Shown piece by piece: positions 6,985-13,359 of a stretch of 13,359 bases of DNA. The stretch comes from CAZWZG01 sp964638245. Its GTDB lineage: Bacteria > Pseudomonadota > Alphaproteobacteria > Rhodobacterales > Rhodobacteraceae. Positions within the stretch are counted from its first letter, which is position 1. Each line of letters opens with the position of its first letter. The notes beneath the pieces were generated by a model that was not told the origin of the DNA, searched no databases, and was given only the letters and a program-made list of their open reading frames with translations. The stretch spans positions 1-13,359 of the forward strand of contig CAZWZG010000080.1 in assembly GCA_964638245.1 (NCBI GenBank). The letters are read 5' to 3'. The position numbers and the translations under genes were made by a program.

Positions 6985-7602
6985 ATGGCCGAGCCAGAGC
7001 ATCCCCAGCTTTACCTGGTCACCCCCCCGGATTTCGAGCTTTCAAGGTTTTTGCCTCTGGCAGCGGCTGTGATGGACGCGGCTCCGGTTGCGTGTTTTCG
7101 CCTTGCTCTTGCGACACGGGATGAAGATCGGATCGCGCTGGCGGCAGATGCTTTGCGCGCGTTGGCGCATGAGCGGGACATTCCGATTGTGATCGACGAC
7201 CACGTCGGTTTGGTCGAACGGCTGGGCCTGGACGGCGTGCATTTGACCGATGGTGCCCGCAACGTGCGCGCGGCGCGCAAGGCGCTTGGACCTGACGCCA
7301 TCGTCGGTGCCTTTTGCGGGGCGTCGCGCCACAACGGAATGTCTGCGGGCGAAGCCGGGGCGGACTATGTCGCTTTCGGTCCGGTGTCTGGCGCGCTTGG
7401 CTCCGAAGAACTGGCCGAACAGGACCTTTTTGCGTGGTGGTCAGAGATGATCGAACTGCCGATCGTCGCGGAAGGTGGCCTCGATTTGGACGCGCAGACT
7501 CGTCTTGCGCCAGTTGCCGATTTCCTGACCTTCGGGGAAGAGATTTGGTCCGCCGACGACCCGGCGACCGAACTTGCCGCGCGCTTCGCCGCTTTGTCCT
7601 AA
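6985..7602 (+). CDS. ThiE-like (thiamine phosphate synthase family) TIM-barrel protein, divergent active site
   Basis: 205 residues with the fold pattern of ThiE/TenI: PQLYLVTPP (7-15), VACFRLAL (35-42), IPIVIDDHVGLVERLGLDGVHL (67-88), IVGAFCGASRHN (106-117), AGADYVAFGPV (124-134) and LPIVAEGGLD (158-167). Genuine ThiE joins HMP-PP and THZ-P to make thiamine phosphate. Several standard ThiE features are changed here: the QLRxK strand reads CFRLAL (no Lys), the GQxD after GVHL reads TDGA, and the TxTK phosphate loop after GP is SGALGSEE. It may therefore be a paralogue with another reaction or a regulatory role, so I give no gene symbol. ATG 6985 with AAGGA 8 nt upstream is preferred to an in-frame start at 6856, which would overlap the trmJ start. 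The stop overlaps the olsA stop by 4 nt. Confidence 0.85.
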   Translation: MAEPEHPQLYLVTPPDFELSRFLPLAAAVMDAAPVACFRLALATRDEDRIALAADALRALAHERDIPIVIDDHVGLVERLGLDGVHLTDGARNVRAARKALGPDAIVGAFCGASRHNGMSAGEAGADYVAFGPVSGALGSEELAEQDLFAWWSEMIELPIVAEGGLDLDAQTRLAPVADFLTFGEEIWSADDPATELAARFAALS

Positions 7603-8420
7603 AGCGCTGAGCGCACCACGTCTTCTGCCTGCTTTGCCAACGCTTTACGATGGGTTCCTTCAGTAACCTGAATACCGTCATGGAAGGTGATTGTAAGTCG
7701 TCCCGGGCGGCGACAGGCCAAAATGGCCTTCAGGCTCGGCCCCATGTCCATATCGCCCCACCATCCATAAAATCGCTCATCCTGACCATCGGGCGCCTCA
7801 TAGCGCAGGGTGATCGGCTGAAGCGTCACCGGCGCGGACTTCAGAAAGGCCTGGAACAGCGACGGGCGAAACGGCAGAACACGCAGCCCATCTGACGACG
7901 TGCCTTCGGGAAAGATCAGGATGCGGTGGCCTGCAGCGATCTTGCTGGCAAGAACCTCTGACTGCGCTGCCACCTGTCGCGGATCGCGTTCGATGAAAAC
8001 GGTACCAGCAGCCCGCGCCATGAACCCGATCCCGGGCCAGCCGGCGACGTCCGCCTTGGCCACGAACGTCATCGGCGTCTCGGCGTTCAGCGACAGGATA
8101 TCGATCCAGGACACATGATTGGCCACAAAGACCGTAGACGTCCCCTTGACGGGTCGACCGCGCCGAATGCACCGGATGCCCAATGCAAAGCGACAGGCAC
8201 GCGACACCCAATGGACTAGCCATGGGGTCCAGGGTCGAGATGGCCCGTGCAGGGCCTTTTCAACGCCGCGAAGAGGCACCAGAACCAGCATTCCCGCCGA
8301 AATCAGGCCAAGGATCGCCCCGCCGCGCAGCACCATCCGCGGTACATCTCCGCGTTGGGGCTGAAAATCCATGTCCGGATCGTCCGAATACCAACCCGGC
8401 CCAAGGTTCGGATGCTTCAA
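7599..8420 (-). CDS. olsA: PlsC-type 1-acyl-glycerol/lyso-ornithine lipid O-acyltransferase
   Basis: About 273 residues with the PlsC/LPLAT pattern: a membrane helix near 32-51, the catalytic HX4D box in ANHVSWID (H102, D107), GTVFIERD (139-146) for glycerol-phosphate-like substrate binding, and FPEGTSSDG (170-178). It transfers an acyl group to an acceptor hydroxyl at the inner membrane. Directly behind olsB it most likely acylates lyso-ornithine lipid (EC 2.3.1.270), and some OlsA proteins also make phosphatidic acid. Start choice is uncertain. I prefer TTG 8420, which overlaps the olsB stop as TTGA, follows an AAGGGGA at suitable distance and keeps WYSDDP. ATG 8372 would give 257 residues, and ATG 8486 would overlap olsB by 70 nt. 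Confidence 0.85.
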   Translation of the reverse strand: MKHPNLGPGWYSDDPDMDFQPQRGDVPRMVLRGGAILGLISAGMLVLVPLRGVEKALHGPSRPWTPWLVHWVSRACRFALGIRCIRRGRPVKGTSTVFVANHVSWIDILSLNAETPMTFVAKADVAGWPGIGFMARAAGTVFIERDPRQVAAQSEVLASKIAAGHRILIFPEGTSSDGLRVLPFRPSLFQAFLKSAPVTLQPITLRYEAPDGQDERFYGWWGDMDMGPSLKAILACRRPGRLTITFHDGIQVTEGTHRKALAKQAEDVVRSAL

Positions 8421-9265
8421 GAACGGTCCCCTTGGAACCTTGCACGCGTCGCCGGGTTCATCCGCTCGATATCCAGAACGAGGCAAACATCCGTGGTCCC
8501 AAAATCGTGGTCCACGAAAGCCCCTTCTCCCACGAACCCACCAGCGCGCAGATATGACTTGATCAGCGTTGGCGTCGCACGAATGGCGTCCATCCGGATT
8601 ACTTCCTCGGGCGCGAGCAAATCCATCGGCTCAAACGCGTGCTCAACGGCCCGTGCACGCAACTCAACTGGCGCAAGGTGGTTGGCATGCAGATAGCTCA
8701 ACGGCTGTGCCAGCGCGCTGACATCGGTTCCGATGAAACTGGCCACGCCGAAAAGTACGTCAATCTGATGCTCTGCAACATAGCGCCCAAGCCCCTGCCA
8801 GAGCATCGCAAGCGCGGGCCCGCGCCGGTGCTCTGCATCCACGCAGGACCGCCCCAGCTCCAGCAAGCGCCGCCCGGATGTCTTTAAAGGCGTCAGATCA
8901 TACTCGCCCTCGCTGTAGAACCGTCCCGCCTCAGCCGCCCGTTCTTGAGTCATCAAGCGGTAGACGCCCACGACATGATCGAGCGTCTCAGGATCACGTG
9001 CCTTGTCGATCAAAATAAGATGCTGAAAGAACGGCTCCAATGCGTCCCGCTCAAACCGCCCCTCGTGGTCGATATGGGCGCCCGTCGCGCCAAGCTCTTC
9101 GACGAAAACGCGATAGCGCAGCCGCTCTGCGCCTAAGCGGTCTTCCTGGGTCTCAGCCAGCTTGAGCACATACTTGTCGGTTTCACGAAATAGCACTGAG
9201 GCCCCTTCTTGCGACGGATTCGGGTGTGGTCCCGAAGCAATGGTATCGACATCTACGTCGGTCAT
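8417..9265 (-). CDS. olsB: L-ornithine N(alpha)-acyltransferase (GNAT-like)
   Basis: 282 residues from ATG 9265. It makes lyso-ornithine lipid by moving a 3-hydroxyacyl group from acyl carrier protein to the alpha-amino group of ornithine (EC 2.3.2.30). The OlsB/GNAT core reads AERLRYRVFVEELG, then VVGVYRLMTQERA, FYSEGEYDLTPL, LELGRSCVDAEHR (the strand and loop that bind the acyl donor), LWQGLGRYV and LFGVASFIGTD, ending with a DHDFGTTDVCLVLDIERM segment. Residues 1-23 are not typical and contain GPHPNPSQEG, which looks like a translated dispersed repeat. A GTG at 9196, with AAGGGG 5 nt before it, is a credible alternative start that would remove them (259 residues). The stop overlaps the probable olsA start, so the pair forms an ornithine-lipid operon. 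Confidence 0.88.
   Translation of the reverse strand: MTDVDVDTIASGPHPNPSQEGASVLFRETDKYVLKLAETQEDRLGAERLRYRVFVEELGATGAHIDHEGRFERDALEPFFQHLILIDKARDPETLDHVVGVYRLMTQERAAEAGRFYSEGEYDLTPLKTSGRRLLELGRSCVDAEHRRGPALAMLWQGLGRYVAEHQIDVLFGVASFIGTDVSALAQPLSYLHANHLAPVELRARAVEHAFEPMDLLAPEEVIRMDAIRATPTLIKSYLRAGGFVGEGAFVDHDFGTTDVCLVLDIERMNPATRARFQGDRS
9203..9232 (-). repeat. Possible remnant of a REP-like dispersed repeat in the olsB 5' region
   Basis: This stretch encodes GPHPNPSQEG. Peptides of the form PHPNPSPxG are, in my recollection, common false or inserted translations of palindromic GC-rich repeats in alphaproteobacterial genomes. Only one copy is in the window and it has no good palindrome, so it would be a decayed copy. 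Low confidence. Confidence 0.25.
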
Positions 9266-9329
9266 GAAACCTTGACACACCCTAGGGTTGTATTACTGTT
9301 AACGTCGTTCGCACGAGTTGCATCCCGCA
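9266..9329. promoter_or_regulatory. Intergenic region upstream of olsB, with a consensus -35 on the opposite strand
   Basis: 64 bp between the DUF3553 gene and olsB (both minus strand). It holds the perfect palindrome ACCCTAGGGT (9279-9288). On the plus strand TTGACA (9272-9277) is a perfect -35 hexamer. With a 16-bp spacer the -10 would be TACTGT (9294-9299), and TATTAC (9291-9296) is better but only 13 bp away. A plus-strand transcript from here would run antisense through DUF3553 into chpT. For olsB itself I see only a weak TAATAC on the minus strand. Confidence 0.3.
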
Positions 9330-9509
9330 TTAGTCGAACACCAGTTCGAGGTCCACCTGATGACCATCCATGACGACTTTGCCCTGATGCTGAAAGTTGA
9401 CGGTCACCTTGCCGCCAATGTTCGACTGCACCTGGCCGATGCCCCAATCGGGCTCGCCGGGATGGCGCACCAGCATGCCGGGTTCCAGAATAGAAACGAG
9501 GTCGCCCAT
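9330..9509 (-). CDS. DUF3553 domain protein
   Basis: A 59-residue protein, MGDLVSILEPGMLVRHPGEP followed by DWGIGQVQSNIGGKVTVNF, that matches the small DUF3553 family. It has a Tudor/KOW-like beta-barrel pattern similar to the C-terminal tail of UvrD-type helicases (HPxxPDWGxGQVQS...VTVNFxHxGK). In other proteins such domains touch nucleic acid or RNA polymerase, but the stand-alone protein has no established role. I chose ATG 9509 because GGAAGG lies 6 nt upstream and the family begins there; the open frame up to 9626 runs through chpT. Its start is only 29 bp from the divergent chpT start, so each gene's promoter must overlap the other gene or its leader. Spacing to olsB downstream is 64 bp. 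Confidence 0.88.
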   Translation of the reverse strand: MGDLVSILEPGMLVRHPGEPDWGIGQVQSNIGGKVTVNFQHQGKVVMDGHQVDLELVFD

Positions 9510-9538
9510 AAAGTGCCTTCCATGAAAGGACCCGGACG

Positions 9539-10147
9539 ATGACAACATCAACGCTACAGGACCGGGATCTAAATGCCCTCTTGGGCTCTCGTATTTGCCA
9601 TGACCTGATAAGCCCCTTGGGCGCAATCGGCAACGGGGTCGAGCTTTTGACGATGTCTGGGCTGGATGCCGCTCCTGAAATTGCCCTGATCGCGGAATCC
9701 ATTGAAAACGCGAATGCCCGCATCCGCTTCTTTCGCGTGGCCTTTGGACAGGCTGGTGCGTCTGCGCAACTTGGTCGCAGCGAAATCCAGTCGATCCTGA
9801 CCGACCTGACGAAGGGGACGCGGACGAAGATTGAATGGAAAATCGAAGGTGGAGTTCCGCGCCGTGAGGTGAAGCTGGCCTTCCTTTTGATCCAAGCCCT
9901 TGAAAGCGCGATGCCCGTGGGCGGCAAGATCACCATCTCCAAGAACGCCAACAGCTGGCTTATTCGCGGAGCCGCCGATCGATTGAATATCGACCCCGCG
10001 CTTTGGGAGCTTTTGGCCAATCCATCTGCCGATGTCGAAGTCTCGTCTGCGAACGTGCACTTCGCGCTGGCCCATGACACAGCACGTCGAGCGGACCGCA
10101 GCGTCCGCTCTCAGATCAGCGATAGCGAGATCATCCTCAGCTTCTGA
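9539..10147 (+). CDS. chpT: Histidine phosphotransferase ChpT
   Basis: 202 residues. It passes phosphate from the hybrid kinase CckA to the response regulators CtrA and CpdR, controlling the cell cycle in Caulobacter and motility and gene transfer agents in Rhodobacteraceae. The phosphorylated His is H21 in LLGSRICHDLISPLGAIGNGVELL (14-37), the DHp helix. The second helix spans about 45-75 (APEIALIAESIENANARIRFFRVAFG). The C-terminal part (about 83-195) is a degenerate ATPase-like domain without ATP-binding N and G boxes, as expected for ChpT. AAGGA sits 9 nt before the ATG. The 3' end overlaps proA by 11 nt. No full CtrA box (TTAA-N7-TTAA) was seen upstream. This is the best marker in the window that the host is an alphaproteobacterium. 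Confidence 0.93.
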   Translation: MTTSTLQDRDLNALLGSRICHDLISPLGAIGNGVELLTMSGLDAAPEIALIAESIENANARIRFFRVAFGQAGASAQLGRSEIQSILTDLTKGTRTKIEWKIEGGVPRREVKLAFLLIQALESAMPVGGKITISKNANSWLIRGAADRLNIDPALWELLANPSADVEVSSANVHFALAHDTARRADRSVRSQISDSEIILSF

Positions 10148-11402
10148 TCGTGCCGTCGCCGGTGACGAGATACTTGAAGCTGGTCAGCTGCTCGGCCCCC
10201 ACCGGGCCGCGCGCGTGCAGTTTGCCCGTTGCGATCCCGATTTCCGCGCCCATCCCGAATTCGCCCCCATCGGCAAACTGGGTCGAGGCGTTGCGCATCA
10301 GGATCGCGCTATCAAGCCCTTCAAAGAACCGGGCGGCAGCGGCGTCATCTTCGGTCAGAATGCAATCGGTGTGGTCCGATCCAAAGGTACGGATGTGCGA
10401 AATCGCGTCTTCAATGCCGCCAACGGTCTTCGCCGCGATCTTCATGTCCAGAAATTCGCGCCCGAAGTCATCCGACCCAGCGGGTGTCGTGCCTTCCACA
10501 GCCAACGCCGAGTTATCCACACGCACCTCAACACCGGCATGCAACAGCATACCAACCAAGTCTTTTCCCAAGGTTTCCGCAACGTCAGCGTGCACCAGAA
10601 GGCATTCCGCCGCACCGCAAATTCCCGTCCTGCGTGTTTTGGCGTTCAAGATGACGTCCATCGCCTTTTTTGCATCCGCAGACTTATCCACATAGATGTG
10701 CACGATGCCTTCGAGATGGGCGAAAACAGGCACGCGGGCCTCTTTTTGCACCAGCCCGACAAGACCCTTGCCGTCACGGGGCACGATCACGTCGATATGG
10801 TCGGGCATCTTCAGCATCGCCGACACCGCCGCGCGGTCGCGCGTCGGCACCATTTGGATTGACGTCTCAGGCAGGCCCGCCTGCTGCAGGCCATGGACAA
10901 GGCAGCCATGGATCGCGGTCGAGGAATGAAAGCTTTCCGACCCGCCGCGCAAAATCACCGCATTGCCCGCCTTGAGGCAGAGCGCACCCGCATCCGCCGT
11001 CACATTCGGACGGCTTTCATAGATGACGCCGATCACGCCCAAGGGCGTGCGCACGCGCTGAATATTCAGCCCCGTGGGCCGATCCCACTCGGCCATCACC
11101 GCGCCGACGGGATCATCCTGGCCGGCAACGTTGCGTAGTCCGTTCGCCATCGCAGCAATCCGCGACGGGTCCAGCTTCAGGCGGTCCATCATCGCGTCCG
11201 ACAAACCCTTGTTCGCGCCGAACTCCATATCCTTGGCGTTCTCGGCCACGATGGTATCGGTCTGCGCGATCACCTGATCGGCCGCGGCCATCAGCGCCTT
11301 GGTCTTGGCCTCGGCTGGAGCTTGGGCCAACACAGCAGAAGCCGCGCGCGCGGCGGCACCGATGGAATTCATCGTCTGGTCGATGTCGAAACCGTCCTTC
11401 AT
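10137..11402 (-). CDS. proA: Gamma-glutamyl phosphate reductase
   Basis: 421 residues, full length. The second step of proline synthesis: it reduces gamma-glutamyl phosphate with NADPH to glutamate-5-semialdehyde (EC 1.2.1.41). It belongs to the aldehyde dehydrogenase superfamily. Conserved stretches are PLGVIGVIYESRPNVTADAG (120-139), LCLKAGNAVILRGGSE (141-156), IVPRDGKGLV (206-215), the catalytic Cys 262 in AKTRRTGICGAAECLLV (254-270) and the family ending HARGPVGAEQLTSFKYLVTGDG. Its ATG overlaps the proB stop in an ATGA (11399-11402), coupling the two enzymes that share an unstable intermediate. The 3' end overlaps chpT by 11 nt. Confidence 0.98.
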   Translation of the reverse strand: MKDGFDIDQTMNSIGAAARAASAVLAQAPAEAKTKALMAAADQVIAQTDTIVAENAKDMEFGANKGLSDAMMDRLKLDPSRIAAMANGLRNVAGQDDPVGAVMAEWDRPTGLNIQRVRTPLGVIGVIYESRPNVTADAGALCLKAGNAVILRGGSESFHSSTAIHGCLVHGLQQAGLPETSIQMVPTRDRAAVSAMLKMPDHIDVIVPRDGKGLVGLVQKEARVPVFAHLEGIVHIYVDKSADAKKAMDVILNAKTRRTGICGAAECLLVHADVAETLGKDLVGMLLHAGVEVRVDNSALAVEGTTPAGSDDFGREFLDMKIAAKTVGGIEDAISHIRTFGSDHTDCILTEDDAAAARFFEGLDSAILMRNASTQFADGGEFGMGAEIGIATGKLHARGPVGAEQLTSFKYLVTGDGTIRS

Positions 11403-12532
11403 GTCTCGTCTCCCTCTCCGCGAACAAGCGCCATGTCATCGCGATGGATCAAAGCGGCCCGCCCGGGATAGCCCAGAAGATCGGCAATGTCACCGGAGCG
11501 ATGGCCTTTGATCTTCTGCGCTTCAACGGACGTATACCGCGCCAACCCTTGTCCCAGCGGGCCATTGGGCCCAAGGATCGCCACCGGCTCCCCACGCCCA
11601 AACCGCCCGGAAACAGACGTGACGCCCGCCGGCAAAAGCGACTTGCCCTTGGCCAGGGCGCCCGCCGCGCCAGCATCCAGCGTGATCTCGCCCTTGGGTT
11701 TCATCGACGCGATCCAGCGCTTGCGCGCGGCTTTGGGGGTGATCTCGGCCAGGAACCACGTCGCCGGTGCGCCGGCTTCCAGCGCCGAAATGGGTCGCGT
11801 GGCACTGCCTTCGGTGATCACCATCGCCGCGCCGCCTTGGGTCGCGGTCTGGGCGGCCATGACTTTCGTCTTCATCCCACCTTTGGATAGGCCGGTTCCG
11901 GCATCGCCCGCCATCGCTTCGATCTCGGGCGTGATCCGCTCAATGATCTCAAAGCGTTGCGCGCCTTGGTTCACGCGCGGATCGCCGTCATAAAAGCCAT
12001 CCACATCCGACAAGAGCACCAGCCGGTCCGCCCCAATCGTCACCGCGATCTGTGCAGCAAGACGATCATTGTCGCCAAACCGGATTTCATCGGTTGCCAC
12101 GGTGTCGTTTTCGTTGACCACGGGAACCGTCCCAAGTCCCAGAAGCGTCTCCAACGTCGCGCGACTGTTCAGATACCGCCGCCGGTCCTCGCTGTCTTCC
12201 AGCGTCACCAGAACTTGCGCCGCCGTCAGCCCATGGGGCGCAAGCGCTTCTTCATAGGCCCGCGCCAGACGGATCTGACCAACGGCCGCTGATGCTTGCG
12301 TCTGTTCCAGCGAAAGCGCTCCGCCTTCCAGCCCCAGCACCGCACGCCCGAGCGCAATCGAACCAGAGGAGACAATCGCCACCTGCGTGCCGCGCTTTCG
12401 TAGCATCGCGATGTCCTCGGCAAGGCTGGCCAGCCACGCCTCCTTCAGGCCTTGCTCGCCCACAAGCAAAGCCGATCCGATCTTGATAACAACGCGTTTG
12501 GCGTCTTTCAGCGTTGGCGTCAGGGCTGCCAT
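11399..12532 (-). CDS. proB: Glutamate 5-kinase
   Basis: 377 residues. The first committed step of proline synthesis: phosphorylation of the glutamate gamma-carboxyl by ATP (EC 2.7.2.11), the usual point of proline feedback inhibition. The amino-acid kinase domain (about 10-265) shows VVIKIGSALLV (14-24), AIVSSGSIALGR (52-63), PVVNENDTVATDEIRFGDND (137-156) and the nucleotide-binding GTGLSKGGMKTK (212-223). A C-terminal PUA domain follows (about 280-365), so this is the long two-domain form. GGAGGAGG ending 5 nt before ATG 12532 is a strong ribosome binding site, and it lies inside the last codons of obgE, which overlaps by 13 nt. It runs into proA through an ATGA. Confidence 0.98.
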   Translation of the reverse strand: MAALTPTLKDAKRVVIKIGSALLVGEQGLKEAWLASLAEDIAMLRKRGTQVAIVSSGSIALGRAVLGLEGGALSLEQTQASAAVGQIRLARAYEEALAPHGLTAAQVLVTLEDSEDRRRYLNSRATLETLLGLGTVPVVNENDTVATDEIRFGDNDRLAAQIAVTIGADRLVLLSDVDGFYDGDPRVNQGAQRFEIIERITPEIEAMAGDAGTGLSKGGMKTKVMAAQTATQGGAAMVITEGSATRPISALEAGAPATWFLAEITPKAARKRWIASMKPKGEITLDAGAAGALAKGKSLLPAGVTSVSGRFGRGEPVAILGPNGPLGQGLARYTSVEAQKIKGHRSGDIADLLGYPGRAALIHRDDMALVRGEGDET

Positions 12533-13359
12533 GGCCCCTCCTCCACCGGCTCGGCACGTTCGGTGTCGATCAGCTTGCGAAGCGCACGCAGCACCTCGGT
12601 CACGCCTTCGCGTGACACACCTGACATCGCCAGAACCGGCCCGCCACTCGCGTCTTTCAGTGCGTCAACCGCCACCGCACGCTCCTCGTCATCGAGCGCA
12701 TCGATCTTGTTGGCCACCGTGATCCGCGGCTTTTCCGCCAGCGCACCGCCGTAGGCCTCAAGCTCTCCGATGATCGTGTGGTAATCCTCGACAAGCGTTT
12801 CAGACGTTGCATCCACGATATGCAAAAGCGCGGCGCAGCGCTCGACATGGCCCAAAAAACGGTCTCCGATCCCACGGCCCTCATGGGCGCCTTCGATCAG
12901 CCCGGGTATGTCGGCCACGACAAATTCGGTCTCATCGACGCCAACCACCCCAAGGTTAGGGTGCAGCGTTGTGAACGGATAATCCGCGATCTTGGGCCGT
13001 GCGTTCGAGGTCGCCGCCAAAAACGTCGATTTCCCGGCATTGGGTAGCCCCAAAAGCCCAACATCCGCAATCAGCTTCAGCCGGAGCCAGATCGTTCGCT
13101 CCACGCCAGGTTGGCCCGGATTGGCGCGGCGCGGCGCCTGATTGGTCGAGGTTTTGAAATGCAGGTTGCCGAACCCGCCATTGCCGCCCTCAGCAATGCG
13201 GAACCGTGCGCCAAGCTCATCAAGATCGGCCAGCACCGTCTCTTCATCCTCGTCGAGGATTTCGGTCCCGACAGGCACCTTCAGCACGATATCCGGCCCG
13301 TCCTTGCCGCTGCGCTGTTTGCCCATGCCCGGCTGGCCATTCTTGGCAAAGAAATGCTG
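12520..13359 (-). CDS. obgE: GTPase ObgE/CgtA, N-terminus outside window
   Basis: 279 C-terminal residues are visible. The frame is open to the window edge and begins QHFFAKNGQPGMGKQ, which belongs to the Obg glycine-rich domain, so about 60-65 residues are missing from a protein of about 345. Obg binds the large ribosomal subunit during its assembly and responds to GTP and (p)ppGpp. Visible parts are the end of the Obg fold with GGNGGFGNLHFKTSTNQAPR, then the GTPase domain: G1 GLPNAGKST, the switch I region YPFTTLHPNLG, G3 DIPGLIEGAHEGRGIG, G4 NKID and G5 MSGVS. It lacks the long C-terminal tail seen in some species and ends soon after the G domain. It is the first visible gene of the obgE-proB-proA run, an order common in alphaproteobacteria. 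Confidence 0.98.
   Translation of the reverse strand, partial: QHFFAKNGQPGMGKQRSGKDGPDIVLKVPVGTEILDEDEETVLADLDELGARFRIAEGGNGGFGNLHFKTSTNQAPRRANPGQPGVERTIWLRLKLIADVGLLGLPNAGKSTFLAATSNARPKIADYPFTTLHPNLGVVGVDETEFVVADIPGLIEGAHEGRGIGDRFLGHVERCAALLHIVDATSETLVEDYHTIIGELEAYGGALAEKPRITVANKIDALDDEERAVAVDALKDASGGPVLAMSGVSREGVTEVLRALRKLIDTERAEPVEEGPWQP

Noticed and set aside
7019..7681. 220-codon minus-strand frame opposite the ThiE-like gene
   Set aside because: Extremely Arg/Pro-rich antisense frame; the plus-strand ThiE-like frame shows a clear fold pattern.
9266..9330. PhoB box or CtrA box upstream of olsB/chpT
   Set aside because: Only fragments were found (GTGTCAA, and a TTAACG half-site at 9299-9304); no second half at the right spacing for either.
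9262..10080. 272-codon minus-strand frame opposite chpT and through DUF3553
   Set aside because: chpT with its HDLISP motif and the DUF3553 family match explain this DNA; the long frame has no recognisable content.
10150..10170. Possible hairpin CGTCGCCGGTGACG as a terminator for chpT or proA
   Set aside because: The loop is too small, no T-run follows, and it lies inside proA coding sequence.
10032..10862. 276-codon plus-strand frame opposite proA
   Set aside because: Shadow of proA and of the chpT end; composition (Arg, His, Gln-rich) is typical of antisense frames and proA is certain.

Overview
The window is ordinary chromosomal DNA from a GC-rich alphaproteobacterium, most likely of the Rhodobacteraceae/Roseobacter group. 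The evidence is a eukaryote-like NADP isocitrate dehydrogenase, a ChpT phosphotransferase of the CckA-ChpT-CtrA relay, an obgE-proB-proA run, COX15-type CtaA, DUF6356 and DUF3553 proteins, and an olsBA pair. Fifteen protein genes are supported. I see no rRNA, tRNA, CRISPR array, insertion sequence or phage gene, and no compositional break suggesting recent transfer.

Layout. (1) 1-952: 3' part of icd (+), followed tail-to-tail by a small DUF6356 gene (-). (2) 1172-1282: a divergent regulatory region with two abutting inverted repeats over overlapping promoters. (3) 1283-3483 (+): an Lrp/AsnC regulator, a tryptophan-rich membrane protein, a YitT-family membrane protein and an EmrE-type SMR exporter, probably one transcription unit. 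(4) 3480-6856 (-), read right to left: trmJ, ctaA, then an M32 metallocarboxypeptidase gene whose start overlaps the ctaA stop. (5) 6985-7602 (+): a ThiE-like protein that lacks several standard ThiE catalytic motifs. (6) 7599-9265 (-): olsB then olsA, the two acyltransferases that make ornithine lipids. (7) 9330-9509 (-): a DUF3553 protein, with chpT (+, 9539-10147) starting only 29 bp away. (8) 10137-13359 (-): obgE (cut by the window edge), proB and proA, all overlapping.

The functions are mostly housekeeping: TCA cycle, heme A for aa3-type oxidase, tRNA 2'-O-methylation, proline synthesis, membrane lipids, cell-cycle signalling and ribosome assembly. The packing is very tight. Convergent neighbours overlap at their stop codons (3480-3483, 7599-7602, 10137-10147) or lie 12 bp apart (953-964), and tandem genes use stop/start overlaps.

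I do not see a clear new biological system. The parts most worth a second look are the operator-like DNA and uncharacterised membrane cluster beside the Lrp regulator, the ThiE-like protein with a changed active site, the chpT/DUF3553 divergent junction, and the N-terminus of OlsB, which may derive from a dispersed repeat.
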